Below are positions 35,088-44,144 of a stretch of DNA of 64,000 nt, piece after piece; positions within the stretch are counted from its first letter, which is position 1; each line of letters starts with the position of its first letter. Location: positions 372,001 to 436,000 of the forward strand of contig CAVTCF010000003.1 of NCBI GenBank assembly GCA_963733265.1. The letters run 5' to 3'. This stretch comes from PALSA-1006 sp963733265. GTDB taxonomy: Bacteria; Pseudomonadota; Gammaproteobacteria; Burkholderiales; Gallionellaceae. Both the position numbers and the translations under genes were made by a program. Under the pieces are notes generated by a model, which was not told where the DNA came from, ran no database searches, and was given only the letters and a program-made list of their open reading frames with translations.

Positions 35088-36788
35088 ATGAAACTTCGTA
35101 TCGAGCGCACTCATGTAGAGGCGATGATTAAGGAATTTCCACGGCTTGCCGGATTAACTGAGCAATTGCGTTTTGGCAACAGTGCCGAAGTAGCGCTTAG
35201 CCAGTTAGTCAATACGGAGATCAGCTACCTTCGCGATATTTATGCGAGTGGGGATGCGGATTATCGTGCTCGTGCTGCACAGTTGAGTACTTTGCAACAA
35301 GCATTGAGTGATTCAGGCGAGCGTTTTGAAGGTGATGACCTTGAACCCTTGGTTCCAGCTATTGCAACTTATCTGGCCAAGGATGCTATTCGTGGTTGGT
35401 TATTTAGTGCGTCGATTTCAGGAAAACCAACGGCATGGGTCGTTACCCGGCTTGATTTTACGCCCCCCTCTAACGAGGAGAGCGGGCGAGTTTTAATCGA
35501 ACTAAAGGCCAATGCTAAAGGTCGCCTAGCCACGGTGAATATGATGATCTCTCCACGCGATCTGGCTAATCGGACGGTAGCGGAGATATTTGCGGCCAAG
35601 GGTTACATCAAAGAAACGCCGGAATTGATTCGCACTTACGATGAGGCATCAGAGCGTTATTTTGATTGGCGAGCACGCTACGGCGCACAGTTTTCCGGTC
35701 ATGGTGTCGGCTATTACGCCGAGAACCCTACCGCAACTCATCGGGATACCGATTGGTCGCGTAAAGACATAGTGGTGTTGTCATCCGGCGGTGGGAATGC
35801 ACGCCTCGTTAATGACGAAGGGATTCTTACTGATCGTGTGCTCGGTCTCGATACCAATGGCGATATTCTTGGTCGCTATTTGCGCCGAGCTTCAAAAAGC
35901 GTGCGTTTCAAATCTGACGATGAAGTGGAAAAAGTACAAGCTGACATGCCCGGCGGCATGTTCACCCAGTTACCGGTTCATTTTTACATCCTCATGTTTC
36001 ATCTCGATTTGCACCATTATGTGTGGGTGCATGTGAATGACGTGGCACCCTATGCCTATCAACCGGAGTTGAAGCACAAACTGATTTTGCCGGAAGAGCA
36101 AACCGACCTTATTGATATTCTTACAGCCGAGATGGATGTGTTGATGGACGATATTATCGAGGGAAAATCCGGGGGGACTACAGTGCTTTGTGCAGGGCCG
36201 GCGGGTGTTGGCAAAACGCTAACGGCGGAAGTTTATGCTGAAATAATCCGGCGACCTTTGTATCGGGTTCATTCCGGCCAGCTCGGGCTCAATGTTGCGG
36301 CAATGGAGACGGCGCTAAAGGATGTGCTTACCCGTGCGCAACGCTGGGGGGCGGTGATGCTGATTGATGAGGCTGATGTTTATATACGTCGTCGCGATGA
36401 CAACATAGCAACGAATGCTGTGGTTGGTGTATTTCTGCGCGTACTCGAATATTTCAACGGCCTGCTTTTTCTCACCACCAACCGCGTTGATGATATAGAC
36501 GAAGCTATCATTTCACGCTGCATTGCTCTTATTAAATACAATCATCCAGAGGTCGAAGCCAGACGCCGCATCTGGCGGGTGATGACGGAACAGTTTGAAT
36601 TGGCAGTCGAGGAGAGTCTGCTGTTGAAATTGGCTGATATATTTCCGACAGCGTCTGGTCGAGACATAAAAGGACTGACTAAGCTCGTATCCAAATACTG
36701 TCATCAAAAAAAATTGCCGCCGGACTTGGAGGCATTTAAACGATGTTCAGTTTTTCGAGGTCTCGATTTTGAAAAACAGATTATTTAG
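35088..36788 (+). CDS. AAA+ ATPase of unknown role
   Basis: A 566-residue protein. The first 335 residues are unlike any family I know. The C-terminal AAA+ module has Walker A GPAGVGKT (about residue 368), Walker B VMLIDEAD, a sensor-like FLTTNRVDDIDEAIISR (arginine finger region) and a helical lid (FPTASGRDIKGLTKLVSKYC). The layout is close to FtsH/CDC48-type remodelling ATPases, without a protease domain. No membrane segment is seen. It stands alone between a toxin-antitoxin pair and insertion sequences, so a mobile or defence function is possible, but no partner gene is present. GGAGG precedes the ATG. Confidence 0.7.
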   Translation: MKLRIERTHVEAMIKEFPRLAGLTEQLRFGNSAEVALSQLVNTEISYLRDIYASGDADYRARAAQLSTLQQALSDSGERFEGDDLEPLVPAIATYLAKDAIRGWLFSASISGKPTAWVVTRLDFTPPSNEESGRVLIELKANAKGRLATVNMMISPRDLANRTVAEIFAAKGYIKETPELIRTYDEASERYFDWRARYGAQFSGHGVGYYAENPTATHRDTDWSRKDIVVLSSGGGNARLVNDEGILTDRVLGLDTNGDILGRYLRRASKSVRFKSDDEVEKVQADMPGGMFTQLPVHFYILMFHLDLHHYVWVHVNDVAPYAYQPELKHKLILPEEQTDLIDILTAEMDVLMDDIIEGKSGGTTVLCAGPAGVGKTLTAEVYAEIIRRPLYRVHSGQLGLNVAAMETALKDVLTRAQRWGAVMLIDEADVYIRRRDDNIATNAVVGVFLRVLEYFNGLLFLTTNRVDDIDEAIISRCIALIKYNHPEVEARRRIWRVMTEQFELAVEESLLLKLADIFPTASGRDIKGLTKLVSKYCHQKKLPPDLEAFKRCSVFRGLDFEKQII

Positions 36789-36920
36789 TGCAAAACTGGG
36801 CAGAAGATTGATTGTGCGGATGCAGGAGTTTATTAACACTGAATTCCGTGGCATGTCATTGTACTTTCGTCCACCAAACTGAAACCCGCACTGCTTGATT
36901 AACTTTTTTGGAAATTAGCT

Positions 36921-37219
36921 ATGAAATTTTATATGACACCCGGTTCATGTTCGACCGGTATCCATATCCTGCTCGAAGAATTGGAACTCACCTTCGAGGT
37001 CTATATAGTCAACTTGTTGGCAGGCGATCAGTTAAAACCTGAATATCTCGCAATCAATCCCAAAGCCACGATCCCGGCACTGGTTCGAGATGATGGCTCA
37101 TCAATTACAGAATTTCAGGCCATCGCCTGGTGGCTGGCACGCAATTATCCCAAGTACAAACTGCTGCCTGAAGGAATAGATGCTGAGGTGCGAGTAATCG
37201 AAACGATGGGTTATGTTAG
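36921..37219 (+). pseudogene. Glutathione S-transferase, 5' half (split by IS)
   Basis: The N-terminal half of a glutathione S-transferase: MKFYMTPGSCSTGIHILLEEL is the thioredoxin-fold start, with the Ser/Cys of the GSH-binding helix, then NPKATIPALV and the acidic pocket SSITEFQAIAWWLA. The frame breaks at 37219, where the IS5-type element begins. The downstream half resumes at 40331 after the 7-bp duplication TATGTTA, and fusing the two halves restores an unbroken frame of 206 codons. Confidence 0.9.
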
Positions 37220-37240
37220 TCGTCCCTGAAAAACCCCTTT

Positions 37241-37459
37241 TTAAATTCTGCCCTGCGCAAAAATGATTGGGGCAGAAAACGTCTCAGAAATTTCCTTTAT
37301 AAACGATGCCAAAATGCGGGGGCACAAAAGCGCCAGCAGGCGCAGAATCTTGCGTAGATTGTGACCGGCACCGCAGAGTATCGCGTTGATTGCGTCACCC
37401 TCTGAGCCTTTGAGGAAGTTTCTACCCAATCTCCCATCGTTCTTCATGTGACCAATCAC
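37241..37459 (-). pseudogene. IS5-type transposase, C-terminal fragment
   Basis: Begins IGHMKNDGRLGRNFLKGSEGDAINAILCGAGHNLRKILRLL, the known C-terminus of this transposase group. It joins in frame to LKRRNAVEPVI (39093 region) when the IS1380 and one copy of the ATCAC duplication are removed. Confidence 0.85.
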
Positions 37460-37460
37460 C

Positions 37461-39087
37461 CTAAAAACGGCGATCAGCCGGGTTTTATCTCAATTTGCAT
37501 AGGCGATTCGATTGGTGCAAGCCAATTCAATCCGGTAACAAGTTTTGCAATATGTTTGCATACCTGAAACCAGACAGTTTTCAGAGTTGATTGCTCCGCA
37601 ATGCTTTTCCATTCTTTCAGCAACAGGCTGACTTTTGTGAGCACGTAGATGGCTTGACTGGCTTTGCCATGCAGAGGCGCAATGGTCAAATATTGCTGGC
37701 CTGCGTGGGTAGTTTTGCGTCCAACCCCAGACAGCAAAAGTGGTCGTGATGTAATGGCCTCCATGCGAGCTTTTGGATTTGCCAAACGCACGAACAAACT
37801 CCACCAGTTGTATGCCATCGCCACCCCCATTGCAGAAAGTCGGCATCGCTTGATATCCTTGGTTGTAAAGCCGCCCCAGCCCCACTGATTTTTTAGTTCG
37901 TCAAAGGTGTTTTCCGAGTCCGCGCGGTCTCGGTACAGTTGTGCCAGTGCCGGCACGTCATACCGCAGGTCGGTAACGAGAACGGCATATTCATAACGCT
38001 TTGCAGCGATGTCAGATTCGACAAACCCCAATGCCATTTGGCCTATATCGTCTGCCAGCAATACTTCTCCAATCAGCGCACGTCGCAGAATAATCACGCG
38101 GCGTGTTTGCTTCCAGCCGGTCAAGGCCAATTCACCCTCACGGCCTTCCCATCCTTGCCCTGCATCCGCCCAATCTTCTGACCAGAATACCTTTTGAATA
38201 TACCTTTTGACGTTCTTGCTCAATCGCAACTTGAACAGGAAGGGAATGCCGCGTTCTTCCAACCCAAGCATGACAGGATCTGTGCCAAACCCGCAGTCAC
38301 CGCGTACAAGCTTGGGCCATTTCTCCTTGGGTATCCGATCAATACAGCGCAACAATCCGGGCAAGGTGTGGCTCGCGTTCGTTTCGTTACCCGCTTCGAC
38401 ATCAACACCCAAAATCAGCCGCAGACCCGCCATTTGATACGTGTGATATGCATGTGAGGGGCGCCCTCGCTTGTGCGGGTTATAACCTACCACTGATCCT
38501 TCCTGTTTCCCGTACAGGGGCTTGACGGTCACGTCGACATCCAGCACCCATGGCGCTGCCAACAACGGTGTTACCGTCGAATCAATGTGGCTTTGCAGCC
38601 AGTCTACTCCCGGCTCTTCTTCGATTGCAGCAAGGGCACGTCGAACCGTATCCTCACTTACTACTTGTTGCATGCCCAGCAGTTCAGGGGTGACACCGTC
38701 AGCACGGATAGTGGTGATGTGCGAATAACGTTTGTGACCCGATAAAATCGACAGTAACCAAGTACAGAGAATGTCTTGTTTCTTTGAGCTATGCGCGCCC
38801 TGATAATTCAGCGGGCAACTTTCCATCCAACGTGCTAGCAATCCTGTCAGGGTAAGAAATTCTACAAAAAAAACCAATTGACCAAATGGCGTGGTCGCTG
38901 CGTCGGCATCCCAACGCACTTGAATTCGGCCTCCATTTGTCTCTACTCCGATAGCCTCAGTTATGGCGTTAGCAACCTTTTTGACCTTTAGTTTCGCCTC
39001 ACCCATTTGGTGAACCCCTTCTTCACTGTTAGTTTTTTGCGCTCAAAAGGTTACATCATTTCTCAGAGTTATATCGCCGAAAGTAGG
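37461..39087. mobile_element. IS1380-family insertion sequence
   Basis: A 1627-bp element with terminal inverted repeats CCTAAAAACGGCGAT (left) and CCTACTTTCGGCGAT (right, read inward), flanked by the 5-bp direct repeat ATCAC (37456-37460 and 39088-39092). It contains one intact transposase gene. It is inserted in the IS5-type transposase. Confidence 0.9.
37474..39006 (-). CDS. IS1380-family transposase
   Basis: A 510-residue DDE transposase, full length for the family. Recognisable parts are LSGHKRYSHITTIRADGVTPELLGM near the N-terminus, WVLDVDVTVKPLYGKQEGSVVGYNPHKRGRPSHAYHTYQMAGLRLILGVDVEAGN (catalytic Asp region), LVRGDCGFGTDPVM and LYRDRADSENTFDELKNQWGWGGFTTKD (Glu region). The frame is complete, so the element may be active. 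Confidence 0.9.
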   Translation of the reverse strand: MGEAKLKVKKVANAITEAIGVETNGGRIQVRWDADAATTPFGQLVFFVEFLTLTGLLARWMESCPLNYQGAHSSKKQDILCTWLLSILSGHKRYSHITTIRADGVTPELLGMQQVVSEDTVRRALAAIEEEPGVDWLQSHIDSTVTPLLAAPWVLDVDVTVKPLYGKQEGSVVGYNPHKRGRPSHAYHTYQMAGLRLILGVDVEAGNETNASHTLPGLLRCIDRIPKEKWPKLVRGDCGFGTDPVMLGLEERGIPFLFKLRLSKNVKRYIQKVFWSEDWADAGQGWEGREGELALTGWKQTRRVIILRRALIGEVLLADDIGQMALGFVESDIAAKRYEYAVLVTDLRYDVPALAQLYRDRADSENTFDELKNQWGWGGFTTKDIKRCRLSAMGVAMAYNWWSLFVRLANPKARMEAITSRPLLLSGVGRKTTHAGQQYLTIAPLHGKASQAIYVLTKVSLLLKEWKSIAEQSTLKTVWFQVCKHIAKLVTGLNWLAPIESPMQIEIKPG

Positions 39088-40215
39088 ATCACAGGCTCGA
39101 CCGCGTTGCGGCGTTTGAGTTTCTTCTTGATGGCTGTGGTGACGCCGCGTTTGGCCCCTGCAATCCAAACAGCCGTGTCAGTCACACCATGCCCCTTGTA
39201 ACCACGATCCACATACGCTTCCTTCGGTAACGTCCCTGTCAGGCGTTCAGTTTGTTTCAGGCATTCACTGAGCGTGTGACCGTCATACGGATTACTCGGT
39301 AATGATTTCATTCCCACCACAAAACTCTCTTTGCTGGTACTAACGATTCCCACTTTGATTCCAAACTCGTAGGGCTTGTGTGCTTTGCCCTTGGCAATGC
39401 ATTCAACCTCAGGGGCATGCATGCTGTACACCTTGCCGCGATCTTTTCGTTGTTGAGTCAGAATGCGCTTGGCAATTTCCAATTGCGATTCCATTGTGAT
39501 TTTGTGTTCTTCAGGCAACTTGCGTTCGATATCCCGAATCACTCGGCCAAGATAGGTTCGTAGTCGTTTCTGTTCTCGCTTCGCTCGTTGCATCTGCCGT
39601 GCATGTGCGTAGCGACCGTTCTTTGCCAAGGCGAGTTTCGATACCCGCTCATAGCTCTGCCGTAAGGGGATGCCTAGGTGCTGGGCTGTTCTGACAAGAG
39701 TCGCTCTTGCCTTGTGGTACAGCCTGGCATCGGTTGGGAAGGCGATGGCCTTCTCCTGCACCGTTGTATCCACATTCACAATGGCCAGAGATGCTTTGGA
39801 AACTGTCTTGGTTGCAAGGCCTACCTTTACCGTCAGACCCAGCATAAATTCGCATCCTGTATCGCCAATGCGTTTGCGGAACCGAGTCATCTGAGACGGG
39901 TCGATTGGGAGATGATGTTGGAAATACGTTTCGCCGCAGAAGTACTGCCAATAGGGATTCTCGGCCCATCTGAACTACGACTTCCTCATCCGACAAATTG
40001 TAAGTGTGTTTCAGAAAATGCAGTCCGACCATCAAACGAATTGGAATGCCGGGACGACCTTCTTCCGAATACAGTTCACCGAATTTTATTTCGGCCGCAT
40101 TCCAATCTATTTGACCTGCTAATTTGTAAAGGGCGTGACGCTGGTTGAGCATTTGATCCAAGCTTAAACGGAACATGTCAGCTTGGGGAATTGAACCTGA
40201 TTTACGTGGTTTCAT
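39069..40215 (-). pseudogene. IS5-type transposase, N-terminal and middle part
   Basis: Starts MKPRKSGSIPQADMFRLSL, passes through RPGIPIRLMVGLHFLKHTYNLSDEEVV, then a frameshift, then NPYWQYFCGETYFQHHLP and MTRFRKRIGDTGCEF, IVNVDTTVQEKAIAFPTDARLYHKA (first DDE Asp), and ends with EAYVDRGYKGHGV and LKRRNAVEPVI, where IS1380 was inserted. The frameshift lies in the GTAGTTCAGATGG stretch around 39970. Confidence 0.85.
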
Positions 40216-40330
40216 ATTGCAAGAAATCCGTATGTAACAGTACGAATTCTGGCAAATTAAATGTCCTTTGAATACCCCTGAACACCAATAAATTCAACAT
40301 TTATTTCGTTGTTCAGGGACGACTATGTTA

Positions 40331-40650
40331 CCGCAACTATTCACGGGCAGGGCTACACCCGCATCTTCACAACATCCAATTACACAAGCAATGAAGCGGA
40401 GCACCCGGCTATCCAGACACGTGGTCGCGAGATCGTCGAACAGGGCTTTGCTGTGGTTAACGAGATATTGGCAGGCAAGGATTACGTTGCCGGCAGTTTT
40501 AGTATTGCCGATGCAGCGCTGTTTTATGTCGAATTCTGGGCTGATAAAATCAAATTGGAACTGCCGCCGAATTGTCTGGCGCATTATCAGCGCATGTTGA
40601 AACGGCCTGTTGTACGACGGGTGTTAATGGAAGAAGGATACCGGCTTTAA
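40331..40650 (+). pseudogene. Glutathione S-transferase, 3' half
   Basis: The C-terminal helical domain of the split glutathione S-transferase, from ATIHGQGYTRIF to RRVLMEEGYRL, with GKDYVAGSFSIADAALFYVEFWADKI as the family N-capping box region. It is in frame with the 5' half once the IS is removed. Confidence 0.9.
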
Positions 40651-40698
40651 TATTTGCATTGACTTGGCAGCCACTGTGATGAGTAATTTATCATTTGA

Positions 40699-41559
40699 TT
40701 AAGAGCTGCATTCCGACCAACGCTCAGAGCGAAATGCCGTGGCGATTGATACAGCACGCGCTTCTTGTAAAGCATCGGCTGACAGGTTGGTTTCATCAAT
40801 GCCCGCGCATGCCTTTAGTGCAGCTTGCAGTAGGAAGGCTTTGGGATAAGCCCTTCTTTCGTAACCCGGATAGGCGCGATAGTCACAAGCGCAAAGCATT
40901 ATTATTTGTTCGAAGCGTATCGGATTAGCAAATGCGCCTAATCGCTCCAACATGCTTGCAACCGGACCAGCGCGCACTTCCGATGCACGATGTATCCGTT
41001 CGTATTCGACAAGCGCCAAGATAGCCATATCGCGACAATCTTCCGGCACACCCAGGCGTTCACACATGCTCTGTATGCGTATCTGACCGCGCTCAATATG
41101 GCGATAATGAACCGGCAAGTGTTCAGGAGGAGAGTCGGCTTTCCCGACATTCATCACCAATGCCGCGAAGCGTACCGACAACGGCGCATTGCAGTGGGCT
41201 GCTTCATCCAACACGCGCAACATATGGTACCCAATGTTGACTTGCTGGGGATCGTTTGCGATTTGGTGTACGCCGAACAAGGGCGCAATTTCGGGCAAAA
41301 TAACGGCCAGAGCGCTGCAATCATACAAGGCACTGAGCATATTTGAGGGCGTATGTGACATCAGTCCGGGAATTAACTCCAACCATACTTCGGTGGGCGT
41401 TATATTGGACAGTACACCTGCTTTAACCTGAGCACGCATGACTTCCATAGTCTCATCATCCAGCGCCCCGTGAGCACCGGCGGATAGTGCTGCCAAGCGC
41501 AGGATGCTTAAAGCAGGGTGAGGCTGCGGTAACAAGAGATTTTTAAGTTTTGAATTCAT
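40699..41559 (-). CDS. HD-domain half of a CCA-adding-enzyme-like protein
   Basis: A 286-residue protein resembling only the C-terminal half of bacterial multifunctional CCA tRNA nucleotidyltransferase: helical part ALSILRLAALSA...ITPTEVWLELIPGLMSHTPSNMLSALYDCSALAVILPEIAPLFGV, then an HD-like domain (GYHMLRVLDEAAHCNAPLSVRFAALVMNVGKA and LPVHYRHIERGQIRIQSMCERLGVPEDCR). The expected HD pair reads MN instead of HD, so the phosphohydrolase centre is probably lost. The N-terminal nucleotidyltransferase domain is absent. I start at MNSKLKNLLL (41559). Either a remnant or a repurposed helical protein. Confidence 0.7.
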   Translation of the reverse strand: MNSKLKNLLLPQPHPALSILRLAALSAGAHGALDDETMEVMRAQVKAGVLSNITPTEVWLELIPGLMSHTPSNMLSALYDCSALAVILPEIAPLFGVHQIANDPQQVNIGYHMLRVLDEAAHCNAPLSVRFAALVMNVGKADSPPEHLPVHYRHIERGQIRIQSMCERLGVPEDCRDMAILALVEYERIHRASEVRAGPVASMLERLGAFANPIRFEQIIMLCACDYRAYPGYERRAYPKAFLLQAALKACAGIDETNLSADALQEARAVSIATAFRSERWSECSS

Positions 41560-41626
41560 GTTTTTTATGCTCACACATACGTAAACTACATGCATAGTAA
41601 TACGTCACACTTGAATTGCGCAAAAT

Positions 41627-42937
41627 CATTAATGTCCGGACATTTAGTTGAATAGATTCATTTGGTTATCGTCATGCTGCATTTCAATTTGTGGCTCCAT
41701 ATTTTTAACCAATTGATCGAGTGGTGTTTTCTCGAAAAGAGTAAGGCTTAAAATCTGTAGAATTGTGTAAAGTGAAGCCTCGGTATTGAGCCGTTTTTTG
41801 ACGATGGCGACCAAGACGTAAACCGTGATGGCAATCCATATTTGTGTCTTCACTGCGTTCTCGGTTGTGCCGTAAAACTTCTTGATCCGAAGATGCTGTT
41901 TGATCCACTTGAAGAACAGCTCGACCTGCCAGCGGCAACGATAAAGCTGTGCGATGGTCAGAGCAGGCAAGTCGAAGTTGTTTGTTAGAAAGACCAGATG
42001 CCGGTCGTGTTCGGCATCGTAGAACTTGATGCGTCGCAGGTGTTGCGGATAGTCCTTGCATGCCTTCGGGGCGGTTAACGCAATGGTCTGATCGCAACGT
42101 AGTCCTGTTGCTTTGTCTACGGCGCGCGAGTAAACGCGACGGCAGAGTAGATTGGATTTGCCACGAATCACGAAGAACGCCTGTGCTTGATGCAAAGTGA
42201 ACCAGCGAGCGAAATCGGTGAAGCCCCGATCCATGATGTAAAAGCTGCCGGCTTCGGGAATCAGGATGTCGAGTACATTGACCTCGTGCATCTTGCCGTC
42301 GCTGATGTGAATGAAGGTTGGAATATTGCCACGCAGATCGAGCAGCGTATGCATCTTGACCGCCGCTTTCGCATGGCGAAAGTGAGCCCAAGGAAAGACG
42401 CTCAAGCATAGGTCGATAGTTGTGGTATCGAGTGCGTAAACGGTCTGCTCTAGCTCCACGGCAAAGCTGTCTTGTGAATAGAGTTCGCGCGCCACTTTGA
42501 TTTGGCTGAGCGCAAAATCCTGATAGATGCGCCAATCGCGAGATTCGTTCGCATCGGCCAGCGTACTCCTGGCAATGTTGCCGCGAATACCCAAGTGATA
42601 GAGCTTGGCTTGATGTGCGCGCAAACAGGTTTCGATGTCTCGCAGGCTCTCGCGGTACGTAAGCTGCGCGAAGGCTAGACAGAGGAATTGGTCGAGATGT
42701 GAAAACGTAAGCGTCGGATATCGACTTGGATAGCTGGCTACGCACTGACGGAATGTATGTAATGGCAGGTGCGCCATCAATTGAGCGAACACGAGTTTCC
42801 CTGCATTCATATCCAGATTCCCGATAAAAATCGGAAGTCTGCTGCAAGTTGAAATCGGTTACAAAAAAATATGGCATTTAGTAAATTACATTCAATTAGT
42901 TACGATGCGCCTAAACGCGTATCTCCGGACAGGACTG
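41627..42937. mobile_element. IS4-family insertion sequence
   Basis: A 1311-bp element bounded by inverted repeats that begin CATTAATGTCCGGA (left) and CAGTCCTGTCCGGA (right, read inward), flanked by the 9-bp direct repeat GCGCAAAAT (41618-41626 and 42938-42946). One intact transposase gene on the minus strand. Confidence 0.9.
41644..42810 (-). CDS. IS4-family transposase
   Basis: A 388-residue DDE transposase. Features: RSTLADANESRDWRIYQDFA, VYALDTTTIDLCLSVFPWA (first Asp), YIMDRGFTDFARWF (second Asp), and LYRCRWQVELFFKWIKQHLRIKKFYG, the IS4 Y-(2)R-(3)E-(6)K signature with the catalytic Glu. Full length and uninterrupted. Confidence 0.9.
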   Translation of the reverse strand: MNAGKLVFAQLMAHLPLHTFRQCVASYPSRYPTLTFSHLDQFLCLAFAQLTYRESLRDIETCLRAHQAKLYHLGIRGNIARSTLADANESRDWRIYQDFALSQIKVARELYSQDSFAVELEQTVYALDTTTIDLCLSVFPWAHFRHAKAAVKMHTLLDLRGNIPTFIHISDGKMHEVNVLDILIPEAGSFYIMDRGFTDFARWFTLHQAQAFFVIRGKSNLLCRRVYSRAVDKATGLRCDQTIALTAPKACKDYPQHLRRIKFYDAEHDRHLVFLTNNFDLPALTIAQLYRCRWQVELFFKWIKQHLRIKKFYGTTENAVKTQIWIAITVYVLVAIVKKRLNTEASLYTILQILSLTLFEKTPLDQLVKNMEPQIEMQHDDNQMNLFN

Positions 42938-43041
42938 GCGCAAAATATAATCTCTGACCTGAACCAATGTCTGGTTTCAGTACCCAAGAATTCCAATATG
43001 AATTTGATAGAAGATTTAACCCCCGATCTCAAACTGGCAAA

Positions 43042-43239
43042 TCACATCGGCGTAATTCCATACTCTTGATAGATTTCGTCCTGTGCGGCACGAAATTCTG
43101 CCATCGTAAAATCGTAGCCATTTAATAGAAGGTGATGCCAACTGGCAGTTTCATCATCCGAAAGTTCGGTGACTTTGCTGCGGAAGTCTTGGTCACTCCG
43201 CATACGATGGATATAAGCTTTTGCACATTCAATTGACAT
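43042..43239 (-). CDS. Nif11-like peptide
   Basis: A 65-residue protein starting MSIECAKAYIHRMRSDQDFR and continuing into LLNGYDFTMAEFRAAQDEIYQEYGITPM. The opening and the GYDFT-x-x-E motif are the Nif11 domain. It has no Gly-Gly leader site or core peptide behind it, so it is the original Nif11 form rather than a lanthipeptide precursor. GGAGG lies 8 bases before the ATG at 43239. It lies 18 bp after the leaderless binding protein gene, so it is the last gene of the transporter operon. Nif11 proteins are known from nitrogenase gene clusters but have no established function. Confidence 0.8.
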   Translation of the reverse strand: MSIECAKAYIHRMRSDQDFRSKVTELSDDETASWHHLLLNGYDFTMAEFRAAQDEIYQEYGITPM

Positions 43240-43256
43240 ATAAATTACCTCCGTGG

Positions 43257-44144
43257 TTAGCAAGTTGAAATGGAATGAAACGACTGCGGTTGAGTGAGCT
43301 GGTTGGCAGACTTTCTAAGAAATATATGTTCAGCACTGCCCTTGTGGTCGTCAAGCGTTGACTGGAGGATGTCTTCCATCCAGTAACGAACCCGATCAAC
43401 ATCGGCATCGACTGAGGGAATAAATGATTCGGCGCGGTATGCACGCAAGGCTTCAGGTGCGCGCAGTCGAATGAAAGCCTGACGAATTTCTTCTCTGAGT
43501 ATGGGCTCGAGTCCGGCACGGAAAGTCCACATGTATTCTGGAATTGGGCGGGATTCGGCGATTACACGCGTTGCTTCCGGCGCAAGTATTTTTTCTTCAA
43601 GCAGCCGTGTGTAGATTCCCAGACTGAGCCCGCCTGCTGCCACCTTATGATTGGCTACCGCTTTTGCAACCGCGTCATGTGTTCCCATGTGACTTCTGCG
43701 GTAGTCACGATCGGCGATTAATCCGGCTTCAAGCAACATATGACGTGGAACCCAGCTTCCCGAGGTGGAGGCAAGATCGCCCAAGGCGATTTCTTTTCCC
43801 TTGAGTTCAGCCAGCGTTTTTGTAGTGCTGTCACTGGGGGCAATAATGACCGCCTTGAAGGTGGGGCCGATATTGCCTGCATGAGTTGGTCGGGCAAAAG
43901 GTTCAAGTTCGGCATAACGGCTTTGCAAAACAAATGTTACTGGCCCCAGATAGGCAATGTCGAGGTTGCCGCGCCGTAAATCTTCACCGGTTGAGGCATA
44001 ACTCTTCCCGACTACTAACTCGACAGTGATACCGAGTTGACGTTCAAGATAGTTGCGCAAAGGTTCATTCATTCTGAGCACTACCGGAGTGGACTCACCG
44101 GGTAGCAAACCACAGCGAAGAATAGCGGGGGAATTTGAACTCAT
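43257..44144 (-). CDS. PhnD-type binding-protein paralogue without signal peptide
   Basis: A 295-residue periplasmic-binding-protein fold of the phosphonate/phosphite group: LRCGLLPGESTPVVLRMNEPLRNYLERQLGITVELVVGKSYASTGEDLRRGNLDIAYLGPVTFVL, then GDLASTSGSWVPRHMLLEAGL. It closely resembles the secreted protein at 45005-45910 over its whole length, but starts immediately with MSSNSPAILRCG and has no Sec signal. The ATG overlaps the permease stop (ATGA), so no leader can lie upstream. It would therefore stay in the cytoplasm. An intracellular metal-oxyanion carrier is a possible role; or it may be a copy that lost its signal. Confidence 0.8.
   Translation of the reverse strand: MSSNSPAILRCGLLPGESTPVVLRMNEPLRNYLERQLGITVELVVGKSYASTGEDLRRGNLDIAYLGPVTFVLQSRYAELEPFARPTHAGNIGPTFKAVIIAPSDSTTKTLAELKGKEIALGDLASTSGSWVPRHMLLEAGLIADRDYRRSHMGTHDAVAKAVANHKVAAGGLSLGIYTRLLEEKILAPEATRVIAESRPIPEYMWTFRAGLEPILREEIRQAFIRLRAPEALRAYRAESFIPSVDADVDRVRYWMEDILQSTLDDHKGSAEHIFLRKSANQLTQPQSFHSISTC

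Larger units (their letters stand above)
37220..40323. mobile_element. IS5-family element, interrupted by IS1380
   Basis: Ends are the perfect 12-bp inverted repeats GTCGTCCCTGAA (37220) and TTCAGGGACGAC (40323), flanked by a 7-bp direct repeat TATGTTA (37213-37219 and 40324-40330). Without the inner IS1380 and its 5-bp duplication the element is about 1.47 kb. Its transposase is on the minus strand, in pieces 40215-39649 and 39890-39069, then 37459-37241 for the C-terminus. A one-base frameshift near 39960 separates the first two, and IS1380 separates the last. The element cannot move by itself. Confidence 0.9.

Noticed and set aside
41705..42877. 390-codon frame antisense-phase with the IS4 transposase
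   Set aside because: Same strand, different phase, Arg/Ser-rich shadow of the intact transposase gene.
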